Positions 26,181 through 40,063 of a stretch of 64,000 nucleotides of DNA are shown here, in pieces (the stretch's first letter is position 1; each line of letters begins with the position of its first letter). The notes beneath the pieces were generated by a model, which ran no database searches, was not told the origin of the DNA, and was given only the letters and a program-made list of their open reading frames with translations. The DNA is from Heliocidaris tuberculata (taxonomy: Eukaryota; Echinodermata; Echinoidea; Camarodonta; Echinometridae): the NCBI GenBank assembly GCA_025618425.1, contig CM046852.1:4605816-4669815 (forward strand). Direction: 5' to 3'. The translations under genes were made by a program, and so were the position numbers.

Positions 26181-26674
26181 GCCTGCAAAAAATGTTGCCG
26201 TTTTTTTCACGGGAAATTTCCTGCCGGGCAGTCAGGATGCCGGGAATGCCCGTTTTTCCACAGTACATGTAAAATAAGAGATTTCCGTGTGTTTTTTTTT
26301 TTTTTTTGTTTTAGTTTTAGTTTTAGTTTTTGTTTGTTTGTTGTTGTTGTTGTTGTTGTTTGTTGTTTTTTTTTTTGGGGGGGGGTTTTGTTAAATAGTA
26401 GAAAATTTAATTTCTAGCAGGAAAAATCTATGTAAATTAAAACGGAACCATGGAAACGATATGTAATTTAACAGGGTAACTTGTTAAAATATGAGAAAAT
26501 GTTTTTTTTAACAGTGTTTTATGTCGGACGATTGTAAATATATTGCTGATTTCCGGTAAACCAACAAACTTGCTCTTGTTTTACAGGAAAAAGACTGCAA
26601 AATTGAAATAACGGCAATAACTTGTAATTTCAAGGGCCACAAAACCTGTAGTTTTACAGTTATTTTTTACAGTG
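26181..26674. mobile_element. Second copy of the ACACTG MITE, longer middle
   Basis: Shares both flanks with 12674-12976 but has about 200 extra bases of T- and G-rich simple sequence between the common blocks. Confidence 0.65.
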
Positions 26675-29457
26675 TGTATTCTTGAAAGCGGCCGAAGTTA
26701 AACTTGGCTTCTCTCTAAGTACACTAAAATTTGACTTGGTGAATTGGTAAGGTCAGATGTCAACGCCTGTAAGGTCTGTATAAATTACTGCATGTCATGA
26801 AATAACAATGAAAAGGTATAGTTTCATCAAATTTGAAGATGGTATATGCAGGACTAACATTAAGATTAAGATTTATAAAAAGTAACTGGAAAATGGTATG
26901 GGTAGGATTAAGATAAAGATCAAGATTAACATTATTGTTAATGTTAAGTTTGTGCTTGAAATTAAAATTAAAATTAGAATTAGAATTAAATTCAAACTAA
27001 AAATAAATATAAAAATCAAATTAAAATTTATATTAAAATTAATATTAAGACTAAGATTAAGATTAAGATAAAAATTAAGATTAAAATGAAAAGATTTCGC
27101 AAGAAGTTTTCTTAGTTCTTAAAACACACACACACAAAAAAAAAGATTCGGTGTGGGGTATTGCGGGAGACTCGTGTCGTAGGTTGGACGCATGTCTGAA
27201 ATTATTTTGTCTTTTATTTGGAAAACCGTCCTCACAGTGATATTTCTCACAGTGTAATTTCAAAGTGAGAACATTTTTCGGTAATTTCAATCAGTTTTGT
27301 CAGGATAAAAAACGATATCAGGCAATACGTGCAGAAATTAATTAAAGATGTCACTGTATTTTGGGTATTGGAATACACAAGATGACCCATGAAAAAGAAG
27401 ACGAATTCCACGAAAACTGCTAAATCTAAACTAGGAATTGAATCCGCAGACTGAGTGTTAAATACGAAAAAGGGACGGCTTTGGAGACGAAAAAGATTCA
27501 AATTTAGATAAAAATGAGGGAAATTGGTGGGCGATCCGGAGGTCACCAACCTTAAAGTGGCAAGCTGCGCAGTGGGAATCAATTTATAGTGCCTTTACCT
27601 GAATGTTGTGTCGCATTGTCGTTGAACTTTGCTAATGCTTTTCATGGCCTCCGTCTCCTCGGGCGGATGTAACAGCCTAATGGGCGAATAATACTCGGGC
27701 GAGTACATTAAGGCATACTGTTAAATCCTCGCTAGGCTTTTAGATAAGATATTTACTGGAAGTTCTTCGAAAGTCATAATGCATTATTATGCCATTATAG
27801 ACCATTACTAACCTAAATTCAAAGGCAAGGTTTGGTTAATCCTTTCGTTCTTGATAGAGCTACACAAAACACATTTATATTGTTCTGAAGAGAAGCAAGA
27901 GGTTAATCTAAAAAAAAATCATTGCAAGGTTATTCGATGTCTTTTGAAGGGCTTTGGAAAGGAAGTAATTCGTTCGATGAAAAAATAATTTACTTGTTTA
28001 AAAAAAAAATGCCAGGAAAAAAATGGCCACATCATTCGCCGACGAAAAGACATTTTTGAGGCTCTTTTTTCTCTCATTCTATATCATCCTACTTTTTCTC
28101 CCACTCTCTCTCTCTTTCTTTCTTGTTTTCTCTTTTGTATCTTTATCTTTCCCACTGTTTCAACACCCCCCCCCCCCTTCTATGGTTTCTCCAGGACCCC
28201 TCCTCCTCTCTCTTCCTCTGGATTCTAAATTCCTTTTATCTCTGTTCCTCGTTTAATTACCCCTCTCTACTTCCGCAATCATATAATCATTACCTAACCA
28301 TCACTTCATCTATCACCCCCCCCCCCCTCCACCTCCATATATCATATTATGATTATGTTCTCTTCATACGCTAGCAACCTGAAGCCGTATTATCATGTCA
28401 TTAAACTTCTAACTCTCTTGCAATTCAAGTAATATCATTCTCTCCTATCGCCCCCCCCCCCCCCAGTCTCTCTCTCTCTCTCCGTATCTCTGTTTCTCGG
28501 AACGATATCAGTACGGTATTCCGCTGTGGCGTATCCAACATCGCGTTTAGCCAGCGTTTGGTCCGGTTTGAATACCACCCCCCCCCCCCCCCCAAAAAAA
28601 AAAAAAAAAAAAAAGAAAGAAAGAAAGAAAAAAAAAGGGAAAAAAATTTGAAAGAAAAAGAATTGCTGTGAAATGCCATTTGGCATTTCACCCCTTGTAA
28701 TGTTCTATGTACGTCACTGCTTATACTTCACAGCTAATTGGAATTTTCTACCATTTTTTTATTCTGATGTGATCCATTGTATTAAAGTTCCGAGTGTAAT
28801 CCTTTGTCCATGTTGTCTGAATTCCGAATATTTACAATACCCGATGTTTCCGACTATGCTATGACATAGATAATTAGGAATTATCATAGAATGTGAAATC
28901 AAACAAATGGAGGTCAAATGAAAAAGGAAAGCGTTAAGATAGCAATAGTCATTCTGTTCTTATCTTATTTCCTTTTTTAGAGTGAAGCGATCGTGAGCCA
29001 AAGCTTATCTGGCATGCAATCTTTTAACACAACATTTTTTAGTTTAAAGATCCCTCTGCATTGATTACGAAATACTTTAAGGATACTGTGTTATAACTTT
29101 ATGGAAAGTGCTTCAAAAATCATTCCATTTCTATTACATTTAACTCAGGGAGTCGCTAGAACATTCAAATCGAGATGGGTGGGGGTGCGTCAGGACGACT
29201 ATGCTTTATAATGTCCACTCAGCAAGCAAAAAACAAGCATGCGTTAACTATTCTACACGTCGTGTATTGTGCGAGAATTGCTTTTCGGCAAACATGAAGT
29301 AATAGCTCATTGCAAACAATGCCTGTTTCGACACAAGGCCACAAAGAGAAAAAAGAAATTTAATCGTATGAATAATTTACAGGTTCAAACAGAATTGCGT
29401 TATGATGAATTGCTCTGCATTCTTATTGTCTATTTTATAAAAGTCATGTCTTGAACA
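26675..29457. other. Intergenic; ATTAAG-rich low-complexity stretch, C-runs
   Basis: 26850-27090 is built of ATTAAG/AAATTA variants. Pyrimidine tracts and C-runs lie at 28090-28240, 28316, 28450 and 28577. No gene. Confidence 0.55.
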
Positions 29458-29607
29458 ATCGGAAATAATGTTTCACCTGCCACGCTGCTCAAATTGATTT
29501 CCGTTTACACTACGCTGAAATGGAGATAAAAAAAACCTTTATAATTCGGAAGGGTTTCACTTTCATTTCAGTTTGAGCAACGTGATAGTTAGAACATTAT
29601 TTCCGAT
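29458..29607. mobile_element. 150-bp MITE with 15-bp terminal inverted repeats
   Basis: ATCGGAAATAATGTT at the left and its exact complement at the right, with further imperfect pairing inward (GCTCAAATTGA / TCAGTTTGAGC). Confidence 0.65.
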
Positions 29608-29704
29608 CAATCAACCGATGGTACTTTGGGTTAAATTCTTTCCCTTCTCCAACTTTGATCAACTAAAACTTCATTAATACACATGACAGTTACAGTTGCA
29701 ATCT

Positions 29705-29900
29705 TCTATTGTGAAAGATAAAGTTTATTTTCGGTCATACGATGACATTGTGAAAGAAACTGTCTGGAAGTAATTTGGAAAGGTTGATTTAGTACATGGA
29801 AAATGGTGGGAGGAATCATAAAAAAAATCGTAAGAAATCAGCAATCTTGCTGAAGTCACATCGCAATAATTGTAATAATCTGTTAAATGCTTCAAGTATT
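29705..29900. repeat. Diverged dispersed repeat, copy 3 of 3 (short)
   Basis: Contains GGTCATACGATGACATTG, GAAAGAAACTGTCTGG and GGAAAGGTTGATTTA, matching the left half of copy 2. Confidence 0.5.
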
Positions 29901-31232
29901 CCATACGAGTAAATTGCATTTGGCTTCACGTTCTTTGTCCCTGATGGAATCTTCAATAATGCTATAATAACTATTACACTTTTTGCGACATTTTACCAAC
30001 GTCTAAAGAATAATATTATTTGCACGTAATTATATCAATCAACAAGTGGGGGAAATAGGATGGGAACTACTCGAGCATATGCAATAAATGATCTCTCTCC
30101 AGTAACTCGCAATCACTCAACTTATTCATAATCAGCTTTTGCGGATGAATATTGACCAGGAGGGACAAAATTAATGAGGGAGGGGATGGGAGAGCGGGAA
30201 GATAGAACAAGTGATGAAGCAATACAAGCTTTAGACAATAAATAGAGGAAAGGGGGTGATATATATCGTGGAAGAAAGCGACAAAAATAAAATAAAAGAA
30301 ATAATACCTTGACACGATGAAATCAGGTAGAAAAGACACAGCAATTGATAAGAAGGAGAGAGAGAGAGAGAGGGGGGGGAAGAAAGGTCATTTAAAAAAT
30401 TTAAAAAAAAAATATTTTTTTTTTTTTTTTTTGGTGGGGGGGGGGGGGGGGGGGGGTCGTGGGATATGAGGATGTAATACACCAGACGTGAATCCAAACT
30501 ATTATTTCCAAATTGAATACGGATTTCAAAGAAGCTTGTAATGCTTTATCATAATTATGCAAGAGCACTCTTATAAGCATTTTGGGTAGTTCATAACGTA
30601 GTTCCTTCCGTTGTCGCCTTAAATAATACCTTCGATATACCAGCAAGACGTTGCAAAAATAAGTAGTGTATACATCACCCACGGTCAATGATCGACATAT
30701 TAGTTTTAAACAGAATTACAACCAAGGAACCAATTTTCAACGACGGAAATGGAAGCCGACATCATGATCAGAAGGCGGTTTTGTGTAACTTTATATAGGG
30801 TGAAGTACCGCGCCGTAATAGGCTACGGCATTATACTGAATCACATTTTGGGGCGTAAAAGTCAAGGATGGTCTGCGTTATAAAATTTTTGGATATAAGA
30901 CGCAAAGCCATTTAGAAAATATGTTCTAAAGGCATATAACCGGGACAAGCAAACGCAGAGTGATATGCATGATTTTATTGTGAAATAATCAGTCATTATT
31001 ACAGAAGTATTTGAATATTGAATCGAATCAAATCATATCAAATTCCCTCAAAATGAAATGATATATATTTCTCAACGATTTATCGAGAATTCAGAATCAT
31101 CTGAAGCATTTAAGGAAATATTTCTGCAAGGGTGAAAAGTCAAAAAGAAAAAAGGAAAAATCTTTCATTTTACTTGATAATGAGCCACTGTACCTTTCAA
31201 CGTTTTGCAAGCCATTATCAACGACGTAAAAT

Positions 31233-31268
<36 letters not shown>

Positions 31269-31634
31269 TGGGATGGGAGTGAAAGGGGGTGGGGGAGGAA
31301 GATAAACAGAGACAGACAGAGAAAATGCAGATCTTAAAAGCTGGTAATTAATTCATTTCAGCCATTATTCAGAACTCCTGCCTTGATGACCATAACAACG
31401 CGACTCTGAAGCAAATTCCAGAGATGTCGGCTAGCAACCGAAGTCAAAATGACGAAGTCACCGTGACGTATCCCCGCCTTAAGTTGTAAGTGGCGCAATA
31501 ATTAACACCTGAATGTATATATGACATCTTCGCCAAAGGAAGCGAGACACACGACTAATCGATTGCATGGCCGAATCCCTAGCGTATAGCATCTTTAATG
31601 AGATCCTTACTGATACCCTGATTGCAATTAAGGA

Positions 31635-31823
31635 TTAAAGGGCCGGTCACATTTGTCCGATATCGATAACGATAACGAGATTTTCAATTAAAGGTACATC
31701 AAACTACATGGCGTGTTCGTGTGAGTATATTATGCTCGTGGCTGTTAATAGAAATGCAGCTCTAGGGTGTTCCTTTAATGAAAAAGCTTGTTATCGTAAT
31801 CGTTATGTGACCAGCCCTTTTGG
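31635..31823. mobile_element. Short foldback, ends AAAGGGCCGGTCACAT / ATGTGACCAGCCCTTT
   Basis: Terminal inverted repeats of about 16 bases with GATAACGATAACGAG inside. A related inverted copy lies at 39870-40063. TTAA is present on the left side only. Confidence 0.6.
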
Positions 31824-32190
31824 AGGTAGGAAAGAAACAGAAATATGACGTCATTCAATCGTTCGGATTATGGATCTGGAGGAATGTGTTGTCCATGGTA
31901 TTGTTCCGTGACGACTCGTCTGTCCTCAGTTCGAGGGCATCGCTATATTATTTTGGTTTAAGGGGGAATTGGGGATATTTCCGACGAAAAGGCAAATAAA
32001 AGAAAGACAAGATTGGGTGACTGTCAAGTCTGTCTAGAAAGTGAAAATAGTACTTTTAAATTTGCTTGAATTGGGTTCATTTCTATATTTAAAATGGTAC
32101 CTATTGTTCAATCTCCGCCTTTGAATTTATCTGTAAAGCCTACTTGCAATATTCAACAATCACGAGTCAAATCTCCTGTTCCTAAAAAAA

Positions 32191-32229
<39 letters not shown>

Positions 32230-32364
32230 CCGAAAAACCCTGTATTAAATGTAGTTTCTTTTTTTTTTAAACAGAGTTGATTATCTGGAAATTACAAATA
32301 TATCACCTCGCTGCCCCAAAATTTAATAGTCGGGGTCTGCATCCCCCAGAGCCTTATATGCCGG

Positions 32365-32745
32365 GGGGGGGGGGGGGGAGTTCGTGCATCGAACTTACAA
32401 CCCCTTACGGGTACCGTGCAATCAACGTGCAAGCGACGCGCGATATGTCACGGCTCCGTATGTAGATATAGACTCCGTGAGACCTCCGCAAGGAGCCCGT
32501 GCGATGGTCGCAAGAAGCACGTGCAGCAGGACGATGGCTGCACGAGTCACGTTCGTTCTACAGAACACATAGCCACACGCAGAGATTCTTGGACATGTCC
32601 AACAACCTCGCTGCGTGTCCTGCGTGCTCCTACGTGCTTGGACAAAACGCGCAGACGCGTGAGTATGACGCAAGGATTTTCTGCGAAATCCGTCGCAGAC
32701 CACACGTAAGGAGATGCAGGACCAGCTGTGACCACTAGGTAATAC
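32365..32745. other. GC- and CpG-rich island in AT-rich DNA
   Basis: About 370 bases rich in ACGTGC, GCACG and CGCG words, following a G-run at 32361-32379, with sharp edges on both sides. Short frames exist on both strands but none resembles a known protein. Could be a CpG island or the body of a GC-rich mobile element. Confidence 0.45.
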
Positions 32746-33048
32746 CATTTCTTCAGTTCATCCGGTTTTGGTTTCGGTTTGAATATATATTGGTTGTTTT
32801 CCTCTATCAGTTTAGGATTGATCATTCGTTATTTCTAGGCGTAGACGTAAGATTTATTGTATGTTCTCCTCAATGACGTGGGCAAGAACTAGAAGGCTTA
32901 TGTGATACCACAGAAATTCGATATATCCAAAGGAAAGGATGAGTACTACGTGTCTTGTATATGATATTCTTTCTTTTCAGAAAACATCAACAAGTACATT
33001 CACTTTAAGATATGAATACATCAACGGGCACTGTAATGCACACATGTA

Positions 33049-33653
33049 CTAGGTGAAAAAACACCAAAATTTGACACATTTGATCATTAATAACTCAAGA
33101 TATAACTCGTATCAGACTGAGATTTCCAAAATGTAAAATTGAAGGATATCAAATTCATTCGGAATAAGTTTTGTGAAATTTCCGCTATTAATATTCTTTT
33201 TAAAAAATGCACTGAATATTCAATTAGATTTTCACTTTTTTAAAAATTGAGACCACAAAGTCTGTGTGTGACATAAATTAATTCAGAACACATCAATTAC
33301 AATTGTGTATCGCACCTGTCATTTCTACCAACCTTTTGCTATCCAATGTCATTGCATGACTCTGGGTTATTAAAAAGAGGTGCTCTGGAATTTCAGGTGC
33401 AATGCACAATGACAAGTGTTGCGTTCTGAATTAATTACTGATGCATACATAATTATTTTTTGGCTTTGATTTTTCAAAAAGTGAAAATTTTACTAAATAT
33501 TCAGACTTGTTTTAAGAATGATATTCAAAGATATTTCACAAAATGCACACCAAATAAATTTGAAATCCTTGAACTTTCCAATGCGAAAACCTCAGCCTGA
33601 TACAGGTTATATTTAGTCATCAACGAACAAAACTGCCATTTTTTTTCACTGAG
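33049..33653. mobile_element. About 600-bp AT-rich foldback element
   Basis: Both arms can be matched over most of their length, for example TAATTAATTCAGAAC and GTATCAGRCTGAGRTTT blocks against their complements. The tip is CTAGGTGAAAAAA against TTTTTTCACTGAG. Arms are diverged, so it is old. Confidence 0.65.
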
Positions 33654-34203
33654 TAGGTGAAAACACCATTTGTAGAGGACTGCACAAGATCTATGCAGAT
33701 TTCCTACATATTTCACGTACAATAGAGTATGTAAACATTTTTGAGTCATCGCCTTTGAAAAGGAGATACAAAGATCGAATAGAGTATAAAGGATGTCCAA
33801 AAAGAATGTCGAAATAATGATAAACAATGTAGTAGCTATAAGCATGGTAAGCGAGCAAATTAGTAAAAGAAATTTACAAGGTACAACACAAGGTATAAAA
33901 TAAATAGACATTAAATTAGCAAAATTTGCAAACAAGTATATCGTTTTGTTTTGTTTGTTTAGTGATTTTTTTTTACGGAAGGCATGTTAAGAACATGTTT
34001 TTAACATGTCCCATATGTCTGAAGTACAAAAAAAGTGTCTCCTTAAATCTTGACTTGTGTAGTTGCTAGTATTGATAGACAGTCTTGTTAGAATATATTT
34101 TTATGCTGATGTTGGAAGATATAGACACAGAGATATTCTGAAAAAGAACAGTAAGTTGAAAACTGCGAAGGTGAGCCTAAAAAAAAAAATGTGTGAGAAA
34201 AGC

Positions 34204-34240
<37 letters not shown>

Positions 34241-35151
34241 AGGTACAAATTTAGGGGAACTCTGCATATTTGGACCTCATTCTCTGATTATTAAAAATAT
34301 TAATTGAACATGGGTTATTTGAAAGGCAAGTATTCGACATACAAAAGTAACATTTCGAATTTATATTGACAGAAATCAATCTTGTTGCTAAATATAAGGT
34401 TGTATAGAAAGGGATTTCTTATTTCTGACATCATTCTCTATACGCTGTTTATTTGATTTGAACTGAAAGTGAACGTGCTCGTCCCTTACTGTCAGCAAAT
34501 GAAGGAGAGAGATAGAGAATGAAAGAGAGAGAATGAAAGAGGGAGAGGGGGATAGAAAGAGATAGAGAAAGAGAAAGAGAAAGAGAAGGAGAGATAGATA
34601 GATATACAAGATTGAGAGAAAGAGCGAGAGAGAAAGAGAAAAAGAAAGAGAGAGAGAGAGAGAAAGCCCAAAGGTGATGTCAAGACTTAATTCATTTATT
34701 CTTCAAAAACCCTTTTGTTGTGTGCGCCTCTCTAAGAAAAAAATCATGAATTATTTGTTTCTCTTAGTCAATAGAGGGAATGTTTATGATTCTCTTGTTC
34801 AATAACATTTGCGGATTTATTAATCTCGGCCCCTTGCCCCCTCCCCTTTGGCCAAATCCTGGATCCGCCCCTGTTCAATAACATGCCCTTTTCATTGAAC
34901 GGTTCGTTGTGAATCACTGAATCGAAGAAAAATGATTTTCTATTTCTTATTTTAATTTGTTTATTATTTATTAATGGCACGTGACCAGTAGAAGCAGCAT
35001 TGAGAATAATAGTTGGGCTCCTACTGACATTAATTTTGTTTGTTTCGTTATTTTTTTTTTTCAATAAGGATTTGACGTTTTGATTTGACAATTCATCACC
35101 ATCACAACCATCACAGTTACAACCACTACCCTGATCATGACGAATCGTGAC

Positions 35152-35373
35152 GACGGGGTAACCTCGCTAGTCATAAGGACCGCTATCCATAACGCGCGAC
35201 TAAATGAATAGCGGTCCTTCTCAATAGCGAGCAAACCATAGACAAATTACCTCGCTATTCATAAGGACCACTATTCATAACTATTCAAAAGGAGCGCTAT
35301 TCATAACACGTGTTAAATGAATAGCGATTTTTCTATGAATAGCGGTCCTTATGAATAGTGAGCGGACCCCGTG
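35152..35373. mobile_element. Foldback built from repeated CTATTCATAAGGACCGC
   Basis: The motif CTATTCATAAGGAC or its complement occurs several times in both orientations. Ends are ACGGGGTAACC... and ...GGACCCCGTG. Both nested direct and inverted copies are present. Confidence 0.6.
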
Positions 35374-35457
35374 ACCACTGCTTTTATCACTCTACGTTTA
35401 CTAATACTAATCAATCAGTCAATCAGTGGATTGATCTTTCACTATACTGAAGTCCTA

Positions 35458-35460
<3 letters not shown>

Positions 35461-35517
<57 letters not shown>
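35461..35517. repeat. (TA)n microsatellite
   Basis: About 28 TA units. A second TA tract lies at 35791-35832. Confidence 0.95.
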
Positions 35518-35525
<8 letters not shown>

Positions 35526-35785
35526 TGGCACAGAAAACACCTGGTTAAGAACCTTCCGTGTTAATTATGTTCCGTGTATAATTGCATTAGATCACCAGGA
35601 ATTTGGTAATTTGATTAGAAAAGATGCGCTTGAAATAACCAGGCAACGAGGTATCAACATTACCAGATTTGTGTTGGCTACCAGTCAACCCTGAAATCAG
35701 ATAGTGTTACCCTTTTTGTGTTAAAATTTTACACGGAGTTTTTTTTTCAGTGTGTAGGCCTTTATTGCAACAGGTGTAAAACTTA

Positions 35786-35840
<55 letters not shown>

Positions 35841-37659
35841 TATACATATTATTCAGTTAGAGTATAAGCATGCCGCAGTAGAGGTGTTATTTCTTCATCT
35901 GGACTATATTCCAACCAACACGAGTACTCAATATACATAGAAATAGAGATTTGTTTTAGGGATTGTATTCTTACCTATTTTCGTATTCTTCCTTTGTCTC
36001 CTCCGGGATCGTGCAATTGCAAAACTTGTCGGAACAGCTATGGAGGCACAAGTAGAGCACGACTAACTTCACCGAGGTCAACCACCATCTCGAATACCAG
36101 CCCGTACTTCGAACATTGCGATCCATTATTATACGATGACGAAAAGTCCGTGGCGCTAGCTATCCAAAATATCCGAATAGTGCCTCTGAAATTAGAGCCC
36201 TCTTGTAGCTCCCTTTGTCTCCGATTCTAAGAAAATACTGACAGAAGAATCCGAGCCTCTTTCTGTTTTCAACTTAGATTCATACTTTTTTATTTCGTGT
36301 CATATGTACATTAAATCCTTTTAACAAGTCAGTCCTTAGGATACGATGCATACAAGGTCTTCTCGAAGTTCGGTGGGATTCCAGAAGATACGACAGTGTA
36401 AAAAGAAACAAATCATGAAAGGTGTCAGTGATTTATGTCATTATCCGTATTCTAATAACAAAAGAAAGCTACTGAAACGCTACTCTAATTATGTTTATGA
36501 CGATCGTTTTTCAAAGACATATGACATCTTATTCTTCTTCTCCTCACTTCCTTCTTCACAGATATGAAGTTAAGTTTGCTTTCCTATCTGAGTTACCTTG
36601 TAGAGCTTTTTCTATCCTCAAAGATTTACTTTAATGATGTTCAACGGCGTTTGGAACTTGTATAAAATAACATCAAAGTTGCTTGACGAGACCATTAATA
36701 ATGTATTTATTCGATGACAAACGTCCGTTCCGAATCTCTTTCTAAAATCTCCAACTGAATCACAGAAAGTGGAAGACGGATGAAAATACTTGCAGATAAA
36801 AGACAAAGTCGATGGGTTACTCTTGATGATGTGGTTGTATGAAATCACAATTATTATGGCGTCTTTGTTGAGCTGCAAAACGCATTAAAATTATCACTCT
36901 TCCGTAATATGACGACGCTGCAGGGGGGATTCCACGTTGATTTTAGCTTCAGCAATTCCTTTTTTTTTTCTTCTGAATCCTCGTCTTCCAGTATTCTCCG
37001 CAGCCTTACATCGATATTCTCTCACTTTTCCTTTTGCATATTTGCTTCAATAATCAACGACATACAGAGGTTATTCTAACAGTGCGATAAAGAAGAACTT
37101 ATTTTCTAATCCGCTTTTCCTCTTTCTTTCTCATTCACGCTCGGACTGGAGTACACTTGCGAGACACATTCCGGTAGAGACGAGCTCAATAATTGCACTG
37201 CTTAGACCATTGGTGGAATCGTATATTTCTCTCTCTCTTTCAATGGTTTTGTGAGAATTCGATATATGCGTGGGTTAGTGTTTCAGCCAATGAATGGCGG
37301 GAAAACTCACTCGAGCTGGCGTACAGACGACAGCTGCGCGATCGCCTGGTTGTGATCGTCGATCGCAGTTAATAGCCAGTATTCATGGTTGGGGTGATCG
37401 CGCAACAACTATCTATTCCTACTATTATTAGATGGGCTGTACTTCTAAAACAGTCTTATTTTCGTCAATATCATGTTTATTATGTTTGTATCTTTTTATT
37501 TATTCATTCATCATTATCATTATCATTATTATTATCATTATTCGGAAAAATATGATCAAGTCAGTATATTCTTGAAAGACTGCTTAACAGAAATATTCTT
37601 GAAAGACTTTGTTTTAACAAAAAGTACCAAGTGCTATCAGTTAAAACAGTCCATGTCAT

Positions 37660-37692
37660 AATGATAATAATAATAATAACAACAACAACGAC

Positions 37693-37753
<61 letters not shown>

Positions 37754-37805
37754 GTAATGATAATAATGATAATAATAATAACAATAGTAATAGTAATGAT
37801 AATAA
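37660..37805. repeat. (AAT)n microsatellite
   Basis: AAT units with AAC and GAT interruptions at both ends. Confidence 0.9.
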
Positions 37806-38504
37806 TATAGGTTTTCTCGTCCAATTTCACCTAAATGGTCCATGATAATGATAATAACTCGCAATTTAGAACGATTTTGAAAGACGATCAGGATAATCAT
37901 TCAATTAAAAATAATTTGGTTCACATTGATTTTTTTTCATTGTGCTATCGCCAACTTTTTTTTAAACCGAATTGAAATAACACCACAGAACTTAGAAAAT
38001 CAGTTGAAGAGCATTCAATTTCGTCTACAAAAGTAAACTGTAGGCGTTTAAACATTCAATTCCGTCTACAGGCGAGCATCTATGGAATGTGCACAATTCT
38101 ATTCATCCCAAGTCCATCTCTTTATTCTTATTGTTTATGTATTCATTTTATATGAATGAACAAGAAAGTTTGAAGAGTTATGAGAAATGTTTATCTGAAA
38201 AGAAAGATTAAAACAAGTCTAAACAAGACAAATGAAGAAAAATATGAACCAATATTAAGACATGGATTAAGAAATGACCTGAAAAAACCCCTATATACAT
38301 TCCTGCAGGCTTGGGTGGTTGGGGTGGGGTGATGGTTGGGGAGAGATGGAATAATGACCCCCCATGTGTTCACAAAGGAATATAAATCCCATTGTAAGAA
38401 TAGGGATAGTTTATTGCCAACCCCTTCCCCACCGCCCCCCCCCCCCTGCCTCCATAATGCGTTTATATTGTCCTGATCGTTCTTATTTGAATGCTACATA
38501 TGCG

Positions 38505-38652
38505 TTAACTCTTTTCCCTGTGCATTATGAACCCCATGGCTGCTGGATTATTTGAAGTGCTATATCTTTTGTACGTGATTTCTGTCGACGATCGTCGACA
38601 GAAGCGAGAACCCGGAAGTGACAGTGGTCGACAATAGCGGGCTATGAGTTAA
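38505..38652. mobile_element. 148-bp TTAA-flanked MITE with central 24-bp palindrome (copy 2, inverted)
   Basis: Reverse complement of 4648-4794, with the palindrome at 38580-38603 intact and few differences by eye. TTAA at both ends. Confidence 0.8.
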
Positions 38653-38978
38653 TAAGCAAGAGTGAAAGCGAAATAGAAAACCGAAATCGGACCGAAATCT
38701 AAGGTCAAGCAAACTTCCACAAATTTGAAAGCGGATGTGTATTGCCAAATTGATTGACATTTTGACCACTTTGAATACGTTGGCGTTCAAAAAATGAATG
38801 CAGTCTGAAGAAGATAAATGTTCTGGAGTTTAAAATTGAACCGTGAGAACAGCAGGTTTACAAAAAGAACTCGAACTTTAATGACATATAAAGAATATGC
38901 CCGCTACTTTGACGAGATTGGCCGGAAAAACCTATACTATAAATGATAATAATTCTTATTGTTATCATAATAAAAACA

Positions 38979-39046
<68 letters not shown>

Positions 39047-39200
39047 CATTCTGACTTCTTCTTCTTCTTCTCTTTCTTCTTCTTCTTCTTCTTCTTCTTC
39101 TTCTTCTTCCTCTTTCTTCTTCTTCTTCTTCTTCTTCCTTTTCTTCTTCTTCTTATTACTATTATTATTTATTCATTTATTTATTTATTTATTTATTTTA
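38979..39200. repeat. Compound (ATT)n-(TTC)n-(TTTA)n tract
   Basis: Three adjoining microsatellites: ATT 38979-39040, TTC 39057-39155, TTTA 39170-39200. Confidence 0.9.
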
Positions 39201-39789
39201 TACCCACTTTTTTAGGCGCCATCTAATAGCTTATGCAAATGTAAGCAATGATAGTACCATGGTATATGGTTATTGTCCCGGCACGATAATTTTCAGTTAT
39301 ATACTCCTTGAATCGTGACGTCATCTAGGCGCCATTGAGTAAAAGTCCAAAATCTGCTTTATCTCTACAATCAAAATTCATAACATTGTTTTAAAAAAAA
39401 TTGTCATGATTACAATTTTTATGTTTAAAATATTTTAAATTTACATATTTAATGATCGCTTTCCCAGATTTTTTTTTTTTGTATTTTTTTTGTATTTTTT
39501 GTATTTTTGTATTTTTGTATTTTTGTATTTTTTTTTTTTTTTTTTTTGGGGGGGGGGGTTCATACAGATGTTAAGATCACCATAATCATTCAAGCATTAA
39601 TCCAGCATGGTTTTAGTAATCCCATTCCAGTGTTTTGCGATCAACTTCATGGGGGTAAACAGAACAATAAAAGATCAAAAGGCGAACCGACTGTGACGTT
39701 ATCACATATTTAGCGGACCTTGGATTTGGTCTCGCACTCCTCCATCAATTCTTTGATTACCAGATCGATCGGGGGTTTGTTGGTAGAGG

Positions 39790-39860
39790 TCAGTGGCGTA
39801 GTAAGCGTCCAGATATTGAGGGGGCACCGGCATCAGTCTCACTGCCCCCCCCCCCCCCCT
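39790..39860. repeat. Fragment of CAGTGGCGTAG family with C-run
   Basis: TCAGTGGCGTAGTAAGC, then GGGGGCACCGG and a C-run. Left-end fragment of the same family. Confidence 0.45.
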
Positions 39861-39869
39861 GCTAATCAA

Positions 39870-40063
39870 GGACTAGTCACCTACCTTTGTCATGTTTGTG
39901 CAATAACGATAATGATAACGAGATTTTTCATTAAAGGAACACCCTAGAGCTGCTCTACTATTAACAGCCACGGGCACACTCACACGTACACACCATACAG
40001 TAGGGTGTACCTTTAATTGAAAATCTCGTTATCGTTATCAGTCAAATGTGACCAGCCCTTTAA
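39870..40063. mobile_element. Second copy of the GTCACAT foldback, inverted
   Basis: The right end ATGTGACCAGCCCTTTAA and interior GATAACGAGATTTT with its complement match 31635-31823. The left end is diverged or truncated. Confidence 0.55.

Larger units (their letters stand above)
29901..33048. other. Intergenic; homopolymers, GA tract, GC island
   Basis: A GA tract at 30355-30375 and T- and G-runs at 30416-30460, another GA tract at 31231-31263, and CAA repeats at 32193-32230, besides the foldback and GC island listed separately. Confidence 0.55.
33654..38504. other. Intergenic; microsatellites, no convincing gene
   Basis: GA tracts at 34206-34240 and 34500-34665. An open frame at 35994-36230 (+) has six Cys but no recognisable family and no clear splice context. 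37300-37410 has GCGATCGC-type short palindromes. Confidence 0.5.

Noticed and set aside
35152..35373. CRISPR-like array
   Set aside because: Repeats occur in both orientations with irregular spacing and form a foldback; the genome is eukaryotic.
35994..36230. Cys-containing open frame on the + strand
   Set aside because: Begins at a non-ATG codon, no recognised family, and the opposite strand is also open over most of it.
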